Shown: positions 44,995 to 56,760 of the stretch, piece by piece | Position numbering within the stretch: position 1 is the first letter of the stretch | Layout of the letters: the number at the start of each line of letters is the position of its first letter | Assembly: GCA_026315105.1 (NCBI GenBank) | Contig: CM048748.1 | Location: 19,935,078-19,999,077 of the forward strand | Direction of reading: 5' to 3' | DNA from: Locusta migratoria | Taxonomy: Eukaryota; Arthropoda; Insecta; Orthoptera; Acrididae | DNA: 64,000 nt | Program-made: the position numbers and the translations under genes | The notes under the pieces: generated by a model | Databases searched by the model: none | What the model was told of the DNA's origin: nothing | Seen by the model: only the letters and a program-made list of their open reading frames with translations

Positions 44995-46544
44995 CTAGTG
45001 TAAAAAGCTCCTATCGCCAGGCGTAGCCCCCAATGGTGAATCGAGTTCAGGCGGCTTAAAGTGGATGGCCGTGCAGAAGAGTACACGAAACTCCCGGATC
45101 TGACAGTACACCGGGTGAAGTAGGACGGTACGATCAGCTCCCCATGATGTAGGACTAAGTACACGGAGAAGGTTGAGGGAACAAGTGCAGTGGGCAGCCA
45201 GAGAAGACACATGTGGAGACCAGCTGAGTTTCCTATCCAATGTTAGCCCTAAAAATGTCGTCATCTCCACGAAGGGGCTGAGATGGAGAGATGGTGGAAG
45301 AAACTCTCTGTACCTCCAGAAGTTGATACAGACCGTTTTCTCATGGGAGAAACGGAAGCCATTTGTTACACTCCAGGAATAGAGACTGTCACGGCAATGC
45401 TGAAGACGACGCTCCAAGAGACACGTTCTCTGAGCGCTGCAATAGATTGTAAAGTCATCCACATACAGGGAGCCTGAAACATCAACTGGGAGGCAATCCA
45501 TAATTGGGTTGATCGCAATGGCGAAAAGTGCCATGCTCAAAACAGAGCCCTGTGGCACACCATTTTCCTGGCGAAAGGTGTCCGACAAAACAAGAGCCCA
45601 CTCATACCCTGAACATACAATCTTTCAAAAAAGCACGAATAAAGAGGGGGAGATGGCCGCGAAAACCCCATGTATGCATGGTGCGGAGAATGCCCGCCCG
45701 CCATTAAGTGTCGTAAGCTTTTTCCAAATCGAAGAAAATAGCCACAGTCTGACACTTCCACAAAAAGTTATCCATAACGAAGGTTGACAAGGTAAAGAGG
45801 TGATCAATAGAAGAGTGATGCCTTCGAAACCCGCATTGGACATTAGTGGGAAGATGTCTAGATTCTAGTATCCAAACCAGCTGAGCATTGACCATGCGCT
45901 CCATTACGTTACAGACACAGCTGGTCAGGGAAATGGGGGCGATAACTGGAAGGAAGATGTTTGTCCTTCCCTGGTTTGGGTATGGGGACAACGATTACTT
46001 CACACCAACGAGTGGGAACTTCACATTCAGTCCAGACACGATTGTAAGTGCGAAGAAGAAAGCAATTACCTGCAGGGGAAAGGTTCCTCAGCATCTGAAT
46101 ATGAGTGGCATCGGGCCCTGGAGCAAAGGATTGGGAGACGGCAAGGGCACATTCTAGCACTTGCATGGTGAAAGTGGCATTGTCATTTTCACAATAGTGA
46201 GACGTAAAAGAAGGCGTTCATGCCTCCTTAGCCTGCTTTCGGGGGAGGAAGGCAGGGTCATAATTAGCTGAGCTTGAGACCACAGCGATAGAGTGGCCCA
46301 AAGCATTGCAGATATCGACAGGTTCCACAAGAACTTTGTTTGCTATTTTCAGGCCGGGGATTGGGGATGGACCAGATAACCGGCGTAGGTCATCCCAGAC
46401 AACCAACGAAGGAGTAGATCTGTTGAAAGAACTTGTGAAAGAAATCCAGTAAGCTTTTTTGTTTTCTTTAATGACACGACGCCATTTCGCTGGTAGCCTT
46501 TTGTAATTAGTACAATTTTCCAAGGTAGGCCAGCATTGAAACAT
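44995..46544 (-). pseudogene. I-like LINE ORF2: reverse transcriptase, frameshifted
   Basis: Pieces in several frames: FAPGPDATHIQMLRNLSPAG, VIVVPIPKPGKDKHLPSSYR, NVQCGFRRHHSSIDHL, then NGVPQGSVLSMALFAIAI and SLYVDDFTIYCS with the catalytic YVDD near 45460. Thumb-region sequence follows to 44995. The gaps contain shifts and stops. Confidence 0.83.
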
Positions 46545-47411
46545 TCATAGAGCATGTCGCCGGGCTCGAATAGCGTCGCTACCTGCTGCATTCCACCAGG
46601 GAACTGGGACCCTACATGGAGATGTTGAGGTTCGGGGTACGGAATGTTCAGCAGCAGTGAGGATGATGTCCCAGTCGGCTTTGGAGATGTTCCAGCTGGT
46701 GGAACATGGAGAAGTAGTATGATTTAGTAAAGAAATTATGCTCAAGTAACTATCAGACAGAACATACCATTCGAAACGTTGTGCAAGTGGAGTAGTGCAA
46801 ATTGAGACGTCCGGATGGGAATAGGTATGTGTCATGTCGGATAGCAAAGTCAGTTCGCCGGTATTTAGGCAGACAAGGTTAAGATGGCTGAAGATGTCAG
46901 CCAATAGAGAGCCCCTCTGGCAAGGAGTTGGAGAGCCCCATAGATGGTGTAGGGCATTAAAGTCGCCGATCAACAAAAATGGCATAGGAAGCTGAGCAAC
47001 GAGTTCCAATATGTCTGCCCTAAGAACGGCAGACGACGACGGGGTGTAGACATTACAAATAGAGAAGGTGAATGCGGGGATGGTGACACGGACGGCAACT
47101 GCCTGTAGGGAAGTTTGCAGGGGGATGGGATGATAATAAACGTCTTCCCGAATGAGCAGCATAGCTCCTCCATGGGCACGAATACCTTCCACAGCAGGTA
47201 AATCAAAATGCACTGCAGTATAGTGCGGGAAATCAATACGATCGGTTGGACAAAGTTTCAATTCTTGAAGAGCGACTATAAGCGGGCAGTGCAATTGAAG
47301 GAGTATTCTTAATTCATCTTGGTTGGAACGTATGCCTCTAATGTTCCACTGAAGGAGTGCCATAAAGAAAGCGAAGGAAGAAGAAAAAGGGAGAAAGCAA
47401 GAGGGGAACAC
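46545..47411 (-). pseudogene. I-like LINE ORF2: AP-type endonuclease
   Basis: Reads LLQWNIRGIRSNQDELRIL, then LIVALQELKL (catalytic Glu), LLIGDFNALHHLWGS (GDFN) and TYSHPDVSIC (the SDHxP-equivalent region). This is the target-nicking endonuclease. The frame breaks at 46545 and continues in another frame toward the RT. Confidence 0.85.
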
Positions 47412-47612
47412 CTCAACGGCCGCTAAGGGCCTGACTGCGAAGAAGCACTGCTACTGCCATTGACGGATGGACAGTTGTGTTCCATGGGTTCGGACATCGG
47501 TTCTGCCTCCTTCCTGGATGGATCGGAAGGGGCAGCTTCCTCTGCCGGTGAAATGCCGGCAGATCGGCAAGCAGTAGAGCGTCCTGGTGAGACAGAGGAT
47601 GGCCGGGACCGT

Positions 47613-48868
47613 CTACTGCTGGATGGTGTGACCGAAGTCACGCCGTGGTGGGGAAGTATAGGAACTTCTCTTTTTGTGTGCCTTTTTAGAGAGAGTTCTG
47701 TTCGAAGAATGAGCAGCTGACGGTTGAGAAGATGAAGCTTTCAAAAAATCTCTGCAAACAGGATCTTTTTTCAAAATCCGGGCTTCCAACTTAAGGGCCC
47801 GTGGTTTCTGTGACACGGAAGTGGACTGGGATTTAGATTGAGCAGAAGTCATTGAAGATGTCGAGCGAGCAATCTTTGAGCTGGCTGGTCTAACAACTGA
47901 GTCGCTGAAGGTAAAGTCGCACGTCTGCATACCCATATCCTTTGTTGGTCGAGGAGAGGAAAGGACATTGCTGTAGGTACCCGCTGGGAGCACAGCAGGT
48001 TTTCTACTCACCAATAACCTCCAGGCAGCAGACGTGGAAACTTTTTCCTTGACTCTGATATCCTGGATGGCTCGTTCATCTTTATATACAGGGCATTCAC
48101 GCGAATTATCAGCATGGTCACCCAAGCAGTTGTTGCAGTGAGGGGATGGAGGGGGGCGGCAGTCACCCTCATGGGCGTCCCTACCACAGGTGTGACACTT
48201 TGCTGCATTGCGGCATGACTGACGTGTATGATTATACCGGTGACATTGGTAACATCTGGTAGGATTTGGGACGTACGGCCGAACGGAGATTATTTCATAA
48301 CCTGCTTTTATTTTCGAAGGAAGGTCAACTTTGCCGAAGGTCAAGAAAACTGTTTGGGTTGGTGTGAAGTTGTTGTTAACTCTCTTCATCACTCTATGTA
48401 CTCCTTTTACACCCATGTCAGAAAGGTACTCCTGTAGTTTCTCATCGGACAGGCCATAAAGGGACCATGAGAACACAACCCCTCGCGATGAGTTTAGGGT
48501 ACGATGAGGTTCGACCGTAACAGGAAACGTGTGTAACAGTGTGGTGCGAAGCAGCTTTTGAACTTTAAAGGCACCTTCCGTTTCAGCAACAGTGACCCAT
48601 TTTTTTGGCGGGAACAAGTTTTAACAGGACCTGCTATCGCATCAACACCCCATTGTATGACAAAGGGATTTACTGATGTGAAATCTTTGCCATCAGTGCG
48701 TGAAACAACTAAGAACTTTGGCAAGTTAGGCAAAATTTTCTTTGACTTGGATGCATTGTGTGTCCTTTTCTGGGTAAATGCCAAAGTTAAAGTTGAAGAA
48801 GAAGAAGAAGAAGAAGAAGATGTCGTTGCGAAGTTGTCCCCCATGATTACCGGCGCCTCCGATGGCAC
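47613..48868 (-). pseudogene. I-like LINE ORF1 (gag-like)
   Basis: Starts near 48868 as MPSEAPVIMGDNFATTSSSS with a serine run. It shifts frame near 48620 and continues KKWVTVAETEGAFKVQKLLR, then three zinc knuckles: CYQCHRYNHTRQSC, CHTCGRDAHEGDC and CNNCLGDHADNSREC. An RNA-binding, nucleocapsid-like role is known for this family. One frameshift makes it non-functional as read. Confidence 0.82.
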
Positions 48869-49440
48869 ACTCCTTCCTAATTGGGAGCCTTCACTGAGAG
48901 CTCACCCGCCTTAGGTCATTGTCCACACCTCAGGTCACACCTCCCGAGAAACGGTCGGAGGGACCAATCGGCATGGTCAGAAGGATACAGCTCGGGTAAT
49001 CACCCCTCCCTGGGCCTGGTCTTTACGAGGGGTACGTGCGAGCCCTACATGCCAACCCGGGGCTGGGACTTACGCATTACCCAGTCACCTGTTATGCAAC
49101 GAGTGCATGGGCAGCCTTCAGGAATGCACAGGGAGGAAGAAAGGAAAGAGGAAAGAAGAAGGAAGTGGGAAAGGTTGAGTCTCAAATGCCGAGGATGAGA
49201 CTAGAGGAGGAGAGGAAGGCTAAAAGAATACAGTAAGGAGCGAAGGCAGAAGTAAAGTTTAGGAGAAGAGAAACCTAGAAAGGAAAAAACTGGTACAAGA
49301 GATACATCCATCTCTGGGCTAAGGCATGAACTGGGGGGGGGGGGGGGGGGGACTGAAGCAACCTTGGAAGACTGCTCTTTGGCACGGGGCACCATGCGTG
49401 CCACTCACGTACCCACAAAAGAGTTGGTGCCCCCTGGGGG

Positions 49441-50850
49441 ACTCTTGATAGAGTGGGAACGAAGTCATTAAGGATGGATCTCATTTTCGGGTAGGATTTA
49501 AGGAAGTCATAACCTTGCTGGAGAGCCACATTCAGAGTCCAATCCAGCCCCAGAAAGTATCTGGTGACAAGAGGGGAAATTTTGGTGTTCTTCAGTGGAG
49601 GGTTCTAGATTTTTTTTTTTTTGGGGGGGGGGGGAGGGATGAAGTGGCCCTGGCAATTTGCTTCTGTACCAGACCAGGAGGATAGCAGCAGGAGGTAAAA
49701 GTTGTTATTAGGTTTTTGGTGTACTGGTTCAGGGATTCAGGACTGGAGCTGATTTGTTTGCCATGAAGGCCTAAGCTGTAGGGAAGGGAACGTTTTATGT
49801 GGAATGGATGGCACCTGTCATAATGAAGGTACTACTGTTTATTGGTGGTTTTGATGTGGACGGATGTGCGAAGCTGGCCATTGGTCAGATGGAGGTCAAC
49901 ATAGAGGAAAATGGCATGGGATTTGGAATAGGACCAGGTGAATCTGATGGAACCAAAGGAGTTGAGGTTGGTGAGGAAATTCTGGAGTTGTTCTTCAGTG
50001 TGAGTCCAAATCATGAAGATGTCATCAATAAATCTATACCAAAGTTTGAGTTGACAGGCTTGCGTATCAAAGTAGGCTTCCTCTGTCCGATAAATAAGTT
50101 GGTGTATGAGGGGGCCATCCTGGTTCCCATGGCTATTCCCTTTAGTTGTTGGTATGTCTGGCCCTCAAAGGTGAAGTTGTGGGTTAGAATAAGAAAAGAG
50201 GTTTTAGGTAGGGTTGTAGGAGGTTGTCACGACCTACTCCATTGCAATGAGGCCCTGCACGAGTGGGATGTTTGTGTATAAGGAACTAGCATCAATGGGT
50301 ACAAGGATGGCTTCTGGAGGTAACAGATTGGGTAAGGATTTCAGGTGATCGAGAAAGTGGTTGGTGTCTTTGATGAAGGATGGGAGACTGCACATAATGA
50401 GTTGAAGGTGTTGGTCCACATAGGCAGAGCTTTGTTCTGTAGGGGCTTTGTAACCGGCCCCAAAGGTGCGGCCTGAATGATTAGGTTTGTGAATTATAGG
50501 AAGTAGGTAGAACATGGGGGCAGGGAGTGTCGGTGGGGTCAAGAGGTTGATCGACTCAGATAAAAGGTTTTGTAGGGGACCTAAGGCTCTGAGATATCCT
50601 TGATGCTCTGCATGGACATCAGGAATGGGATTGCCTTGACAAACTTTTTATGTACTGTTGTCTGTAAGCTGACGCAATCCCTCAGCCACATACTCCTGCC
50701 AATCAAGTATCACAGTCGAGGATCCCTTGTCGGCCGGGAGAATGACAATGGAATGGTCAGCCTTCAGATCATGGATAGCCAGGGATTCAGCTGCAGAGAT
50801 GTTGGGAGTTGGATTAAGGACTTTCAGGAAAAACTGAGGGACAAGGTTGT
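49441..50850 (-). mobile_element. Penelope-like element, RT part (split by LINE)
   Basis: Continuation of the PLE at 43075-43658. It retains the N-terminal RT region absent from the other copies: SIVILPADKGSSTVILDW at about 50730, then APMFYLLPIIHKPNHSG, KAPTEQSSAYVDQHLQLI, VPIDASSLYTNIPLV and IWTHTEEQLQNFLTNLNSFG. Frameshifts near 50240 and 50060. The RT part ends at 50850, where a plus-oriented copy begins. Confidence 0.83.
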
Positions 50851-52020
50851 AAGTGTATAACCTCCTAGTTCATCCTTATGAAATCCCCATACAACATTCC
50901 CTACCCTCTGGCTCCTACACATGTAGCCTCCCCTGGTGTAAGACGTGCCCTATGCTCCATCCCACCACCACTTACCAAAGTCCCGGAACCCAGAAGTTGT
51001 ACACCATTAAGGGCAGAGCCACTTGCAAAAGCAACCATGTGATTTACCAGCTGATATGTCTGCACTGTGAAACATTCTATGTGGGAATGACCAACAACAA
51101 ACTGTCCATTTGCATGAACAGTCACAGGCAGGCAGGGTTTGTTGGTAATGAGGATCACCCTGTAGCTAAGCACGCCTTTGAGCATGGCCAGCACATCTTG
51201 GCACAGTGTTACACCGTCCAGGTTATGTGGATACTTCCCACTGACACCAACCTTTCAGAACTCCTGAGATGGTAACTTGCCCTTCAGTATATTCTCTCTT
51301 CCCATTGCCCACCTGGTGTCAACCTCCGCTAAATTGAAATTCCCACCCACTATTCAATAAAATCTTTGCCTCTTTTCTGTGGACAGAGGCTCTGCCTCGA
51401 CTGGCATCTCTGACCAACTTCTTTGCTTTTTATCAATATCTGCCTTGGTGTGTTTGCGTGTATATGTGCGTGGGTGGGTGGATGGGTGTGTTTGTTTACC
51501 TTTCCTGTTTTCCTCTCCTGTAAGTCCTTCCACTCCTGGGATTGGAATGACTCCTCATCCAATCCCTCAAAACCCACATCCTTCCCTTTTCCCCCCTCCT
51601 CCTTTCCCCTTTTTCCTTCTGAAGCAGCAATGTTTGTGAAAGCTTGAATTTTTGTGTTTGTGTATCTGTCAACGATCCTGTGCTTTGGGAAAGGCAAACC
51701 ATCACACAGCAAGGCAGACATATGTAAAAGGCCTTGGTCTGTGTGCATGTATATGCATGTGGGTGTGTTTGTTTACCTGTCCTTTTTCCCCCGCAAGTCC
51801 AGTCCTTCCGCTTCCGGTATTGGAATGACTCCTCACCCACTCCCTTAAAACCTGCATACTTTCCTTTTTCCTTCTCCTTCCTTTCTCTTTTCTGAGGAAG
51901 CAAGCTTGGGTTGCAAAAGCTCAGCATTTGCGTGTGTTTACGTTTTTATTTGTGTGTGTCTGTCGGCGAACCTGTGCTTTTTCGCCTATATATAAGTCAT
52001 ATTTTCTTTAAACAAATATA
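50851..52020 (+). mobile_element. Penelope-like element: endonuclease and two termini
   Basis: Coding frame 50853-51275 reads LLVHPYEIPIQHSLPSGSYT, then KLYTIKGRATCKSNHVIYQL and CETFYVGMTNNKLSICMNSH, HPVAKHAFEHGQ, up to LSELLRW. Two successive diverged termini in the same orientation follow, at 51400-51700 and 51720-52020, each ending in a CTGTGCTTT motif. The 5' side joins the opposite-strand RT of the neighbouring copy. Confidence 0.8.
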
Positions 52021-52585
52021 AAAAAATAGAAAATTGATGACTTACCCAAAGGACAGGCTCGTCGACAGACACAAATAAAATCACACACATACAAGCTTTC
52101 GCAACCGTTGGTCGCTTTTTCAGGAAAAGAGGAAGAAAGGAGAGGAGAAAGGGAAGGATATGGGTTTTAAGGAAGTGGAAAAGGAGTCATTCCAATCCCA
52201 GGAGTGGAAGGACTTACCTTAGGGGATTGGAATGACTCCTTTTCCACTTCCTTAAAACCCATATCCTCTCCTTTCTCCTCTCCTTTCTTCCTCTTTTCCT
52301 GAAGAAGCGACCAACCATTTTTTCCCCCAAGGTAAGTCTTTCCTCTCCCGGGATTGGAATGGCTCCTTACCCCCTTCCTTAAAACCCTCATCTTTTCCTT
52401 TTCCCTCTCCTTCCCTACTGCCTGAAGACGCAACTGGGTTGCGAAAGCTTGCGATTGTGTGTGTGTGTGTATTCATTTATTTATTTGTGATGCTGTCACA
52501 CCTGTGCTCCTTCGCCTGGTGAGTAATCTACGTCTATTTTTTATATTTTATTTTTCCTGCTAGGAATTTTTCGTCTTAATAATCG

Positions 52586-52690
<105 letters not shown>

Positions 52691-53289
52691 AGGAAAAATT
52701 CCTAACAGGAAAAAAATATACGTAAAAAATAGATGAAGAACACTTACCAGGCGAAGGGGCACAGGCAGTAATAGCAACAAATAAACACACAGACACACAC
52801 ACACTCAAAAATGCTAGCTTTCGCAGCCTAGCTGCTTCATCAGGCAGAAGGGAAGGAGAGGGAAAAGGAAATGATGAGGGATTTAAGGAAGGGGGTAAGG
52901 AGCCATTCCAATCCCGGGACAGGAGAGACTTACCTTGGGGGAAAAAATGGAAGGTAAATAAATGCACATACACCTACACATTTACACAGACACAAGTACA
53001 CTTAGGCAGACATACTGTAGAACTGTAAATGTGTGGGTGTATGTGCATTTATTTACCTTCCATTTTTTCCCCCAAGGTAAGTCTCTCCTGTCCCGGGATT
53101 GGAATGGCTCCTTACCCCCTTCCTTAAATCCCTCATCATTTCCTTTTCCCTCTCCTTCCCTTCTGCCTGATGAAGCAGCTAGGCTGCGAAAGCTAGCATT
53201 TTTGAGTGTGTGTGTGTCTGTGTGTTTATTTGTTGCTATTACTGCCTGTGCCCCTTCGCCTGGTAAGTGTTCTTCATCTATTTTTTTAC

Positions 53290-53290
<1 letters not shown>

Positions 53291-53327
<37 letters not shown>
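53291..53327. repeat. (TA)n microsatellite
   Basis: About 18 TA units directly after a PLE terminus, again at an inversion point. Confidence 0.95.
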
Positions 53328-53330
<3 letters not shown>

Positions 53331-53339
53331 GTATAAAAT

Positions 53340-54276
53340 AAAGATTTTTGACTTACCTAAAGTACAGGCTGGTCGATAGGAACACTAAACACACACAAAA
53401 ACACACAACCATTCGAGCTTTCGCCACCAGTGGTGGCTTCTTCGGGAAAAAGAGGGAGGAAGGAGAGGAGAAAGGGAAGGATACGGGTTTTAAGGAAGTG
53501 GAAAAGGAGCCATTCCAATCCCAGGAGTGGAAGGACTTACCTTAGGGGACAAAAAGGAAGGTAAACAAATACACACACACTCACACATATCCACATCCAA
53601 ACACACTTAGGCAGACATTTGTAGAAACCAAAGAAGTTGGACAGAGATGCCACTTCAGGCAGAGGCTCTGTCCACAGAACCGAGGCAAAGATGTTAAAGA
53701 TGGCGGGCGGGAATTAGAATTTAGCGGAGGTTGAGACCAGGCGGGCAACGGGAAGAGAGAATGTGTTGAAGGGCAAGTTCCCATCTCCGGAGTTCTGAAA
53801 GATTGGTGTTGGTGGGAAGTATCCAGATAACCCGGACGGTGTAACACTGTGCCAAGATGTGCTGGCCGTGCACCAAGGCATGTTTAGCCACAGGGTGATC
53901 CTCATTACCAACAAACACTGTCTACCTGTGACCGTTCATGCGAATGGACAGTTTGTTGCTGGTCATTCCCACATAGAACGCTTCACAGTGCAGGCATGTC
54001 AGTTGGTAAATCACGTGGGTGCTATCGCAAGTGGCTCTGCCCTTGATCGTGTACACCCTCCGGGTTACGGGACTGGAGTAAGTGGTGGTGGAAGGGTGCA
54101 TAGGGCAGGTTTTACAACGGGGGCAGTTACAAGGGTAGGAGCCAGAGGGTAGGGAAGGTGGTTTGGGGATTTCATATGGATGGACTAGGAGGTTACGGAG
54201 GTTAGGTGGGCGGCGGAAAGACACTCTTGGTGGAGTGGGAAGGATGTCATGAAGGATGGATCTTTTAAATAATATG
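53340..54276 (-). mobile_element. Penelope-like element: terminus and endonuclease
   Basis: The minus strand from right to left: NLLVHPYEIPKPPSLPSGSY, CPRCKTCPMHP, VYTIKGRATCDSTHVIYQLT, CEAFYVGMTSNKLSIRMNGH, NEDHPVAKHALVHGQHILAQ and LSELRRWELALQHILSSR, then the terminus to 53340. Apart from a shift near 53920 the endonuclease reads well. The right end runs into a snap-back hairpin at 54221-54319. Confidence 0.83.
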
Positions 54277-54319
54277 AGATCCATCCTTCATGACATCCTT
54301 CCCACTCCACCAAGAGTGT
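54221..54319. repeat. 43-bp arm hairpin at a PLE junction
   Basis: Left arm 54221-54263 and right arm 54277-54319 are exact inverse complements around a 13-base TTTAAATAA-type loop. The arm contains CACTCTTGGTGGAGTGGG. The hairpin marks the boundary between a minus endonuclease fragment and a minus RT fragment, i.e. an internal rearrangement. Confidence 0.93.
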
Positions 54320-54720
54320 TAATGGGACCAAAGGAGTTGAGGTTGGAGAGGAAATTCTGGAGTTCTTCTTCACTGTTGGTCCAGATCATGAAGATGTCGT
54401 CAATGAATCTGTACCAAACTTTGGGTTGACAGGCCTGGGTTTCCAGGAAGGCTTCCTCTAAGCGTCCCATAAATAAGTTTGCATACGAGGGGGCCATCCT
54501 GGTTCCCATGGCTGTTCCCTTTAGTTGTTGGTATGTCCGGCCCTCAAAGGTGAAGAAGTTGTGGGTTAGGATGAAGCTGGCTAGGGTATTAAGGAAAGAG
54601 GTTTTAGGTAGGGAAGTGGGTGGTCGGCGTGAAAGGAAATACTCCATCGCAGCGAGGCCCTGGGCATGTGGGATATTTGTGTATAAGGAGGTGGCATCAA
54701 TGGTTACAAGGATGGTTTCT
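54320..54720 (-). mobile_element. Penelope-like element: RT fragment
   Basis: Minus-strand RT blocks: EYFLSRRPPTSLPKTSFLNT, FILTHNFFTFEGRTYQQLK, PSYANLFMGRLEEAFLETQA and RFIDDIFMIWTNSEEELQNF, with an intact DD pair. It begins at 54720 near VTIDAT and is cut at 54320 after FGPI. The frame is open across 54288-54647. Confidence 0.85.
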
Positions 54721-55968
54721 GCTCCAGTCCCGAATCCCTGAACCAGTACACCAATAACCTAATAACAGCTTTCACATCCCGCAGCTATCCTCCTGATCTG
54801 GTTCAGAAGCAAATTACCAGAGCCACCTCCTCATTCCTCCAAATCCAGAACCTTCCAGCGAAGAATCCCAGAAGCGCCCCTTTTGTCACCGGATACTTTC
54901 CGGGACTGGAGTGGACTCTGAATGTGGCTCTCCAGCAGGGATACGACTTCCTTAAATCCTGCCCCGAAATGAGATCCATCCTTAATGACATCCTCCCCAC
55001 TCCTCCGAGAGTGTCTTTCCGCCGCCCACCTAACCTTCGTAACCTCCTAGTCCATCCCTATGAAACCCCCAAACCATCTTCCCTACCCTCTGGCTCCTAC
55101 CCATGCAACCGCCGCCGTTGTAAAACCTGCCCTATGCACCCTTCCACCACCACTTACTCCAGTCCAGTAACCCAGAGGTGTACACGATCAAAGGCAGAGC
55201 CACTTGCGATAGCACCCACGTGATTTACCAACTAACATGCCTGCACTGTGAAGCGTTCTATGTGGGAATGACCAGCAACAAACTGTCCATTCGCATGAAC
55301 GGTCACAGGCAGACAGTGTTTGTTGGTAATGAGGATCACCCTGTGGCTAAACATGCCTTGGTGCACGGCCAGCACATCTTGGCGCAGTGTTACACCGTCC
55401 GGGTTATCTGGATACTTCCCACCGACACCAACCTTTCAGAACTCCGGAGATGGGAACTTGCCCTTTAGCTTATTCTCTCCTCCCGTTGCCCACCTGGTCT
55501 CAATCTCCGCTAACTCAAATTCCCGCCCACTATCTTTAGCATCTTTGCCTTGGTTCTGTGGACAGAGCCTCTGCCTCAATTGGTATCTCTGTCCAACTTC
55601 TTTGCTTTTCACAAATGTCTGTCTAGGTGTGTTTGCGTTTCGATATGTCTGAGTGTGTGTGTGTATTTGTTTACCTTCCTCTTTGTCCCCTAAGGTAAGT
55701 CCTTCCACTCCTGGGATTGGAATGACTCCTTTTCCACTTCCTTAAAACCCATATCCTTCCCTTTTCCTCCCCTTTTTCCCTCTTTTTCCTGAAGAAGCTG
55801 CCAGTGGTGGCGAAAGCTTGTATGTGTGTTTGTGTGTGATTTTATTTGTTTTTTATTTGTTTCTCTCGACGAGCCGGTCCTTTTGGTAAGTCATCTCTTT
55901 TCTATTTTTATTTTTGTTTATCCCACCGGGAAAGTTTCCCTCTATAATTTTCGTTTCATCAATTTGAA

Positions 55969-55970
<2 letters not shown>
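54721..55970 (+). mobile_element. Penelope-like element: RT end, endonuclease, terminus
   Basis: Starts mid-RT (LNQYTNNLITAFTS equivalent) at 54721, passes VALQQGYDFLKSCPEMRSIL and the Cys-rich linker. It then encodes the best-preserved GIY-YIG region: GRATCDSTHVIYQLTCLHC, EAFYVGMTSNKLSIRMNGHR and NEDHPVAKHALVHGQHILAQ. A frameshift near 55180 separates linker and endonuclease. The terminus at 55640-55930 has CTGAAGAAGCTGCCAGTGG, CGAAAGC and GGTAAGTCATCTC. (TA)n at 55971-55999 follows. Confidence 0.86.

Positions 55971-55999
<29 letters not shown>
55971..55999. repeat. (TA)n microsatellite
   Basis: About 14 TA units between a plus and a minus PLE terminus, the third such junction in 4 kb. Confidence 0.95.
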
Positions 56000-56002
<3 letters not shown>

Positions 56003-56095
56003 GACGAAAAATTCCTAGCAGGAAAAATAAAATATAAAAAATAGACGAAGATTACTCACCAGGCGAAGGAGCACAGGTGTGACAGCATCACAAAT

Positions 56096-56604
56096 AAATA
56101 AATGAATACACACACACACACAATCGCAAGCTTTCGCAACCCAGTTGCGTCTTCAGGCAGTAGGGAAGGAGAGGGAAAAGGAAATGATGAGGGTTTTAAG
56201 GAAGGGGGTAAGGAGCCATTCCAATCCCGGGAGAGGAAAGACTTACCTTGGGGGAAAAAATGGAGGGTAAACAAATGCACACATGCCCACACATTCACAC
56301 AGACACAAGTACACCTAGGCAGACATACTGTAGAAAGCAAAGAAGTTAACTTAACTTCTTTGCTTTCTACAGTATGTCTGCCTAGGTGTACTTGTGTCTG
56401 TGTGAATGTGTGGGCATGTGTGCATTTGTTTACCCTCCATTTTTTCCCCCAAGGTAAGTCTTTCCTCTCCCGGGATTGGAATGGCTCCTTACCCCCTTCC
56501 TTAAAACCCTCATCATTTCCTTTTCCCTCTCCTTCCCTACTGCCTGAAGACGCAACTGGGTTGCGAAAGCTTGCGATTGTGTGTGTGTGTGTATTCATTT
56601 AATT
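56096..56604. repeat. ~500-bp near-perfect palindrome of PLE termini
   Basis: Two copies of one terminus fold back about a centre at 56350 (GAAGTTAA, C, TTAACTTC). The arms are about 250 bp, with virtually no spacer and only a few differences. Each arm carries the CTGAAGACGCAACTGGGTTG hairpin at its outer end and CTTTGCTTTCTACAG at the centre. Confidence 0.93.
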
Positions 56605-56760
56605 ATATATGAGTTTTTCCCTGGATCTCCTGGTTGTCCCAAGGCATACACACACCTTTCCAGTGGCAACCCAACTTCCTCATTGAGCAATGTAAAAATA
56701 CATGTAATGCAAAATAATTTGTAACTGAGAACACATGCTTATCACAAGAACACTACTGAC
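56605..56760. other. DNMT1 intron flank
   Basis: Short stretch between the palindrome and the RFTS exon donor; nothing recognisable. Confidence 0.6.

Larger units (their letters stand above)
43659..49440 (-). mobile_element. I-like non-LTR retrotransposon, full length but dead
   Basis: A 5.8-kb LINE inserted in a PLE, flanked by a 12-bp target duplication with one mismatch: ACTCTTCATAGA at 43647-43658 and ACTCTTGATAGA at 49441-49452. The poly(A) tail is seen as poly(T) at 43660-43695. The minus strand has ORF1 with CCHC knuckles, then ORF2 with endonuclease, reverse transcriptase and RNase H, as in the I clade. Frameshifts occur at about 48620, 46545, 46200, 45600, 45000 and 44300. A G-run lies near the 5' end (49333-49351). 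Confidence 0.88.

Noticed and set aside
56102..56602. 166- and 180-codon open frames on both strands reading MNTHTHTIASFRNPVASSG
   Set aside because: They are identical because the DNA is a palindrome of PLE termini; low-complexity, non-coding.
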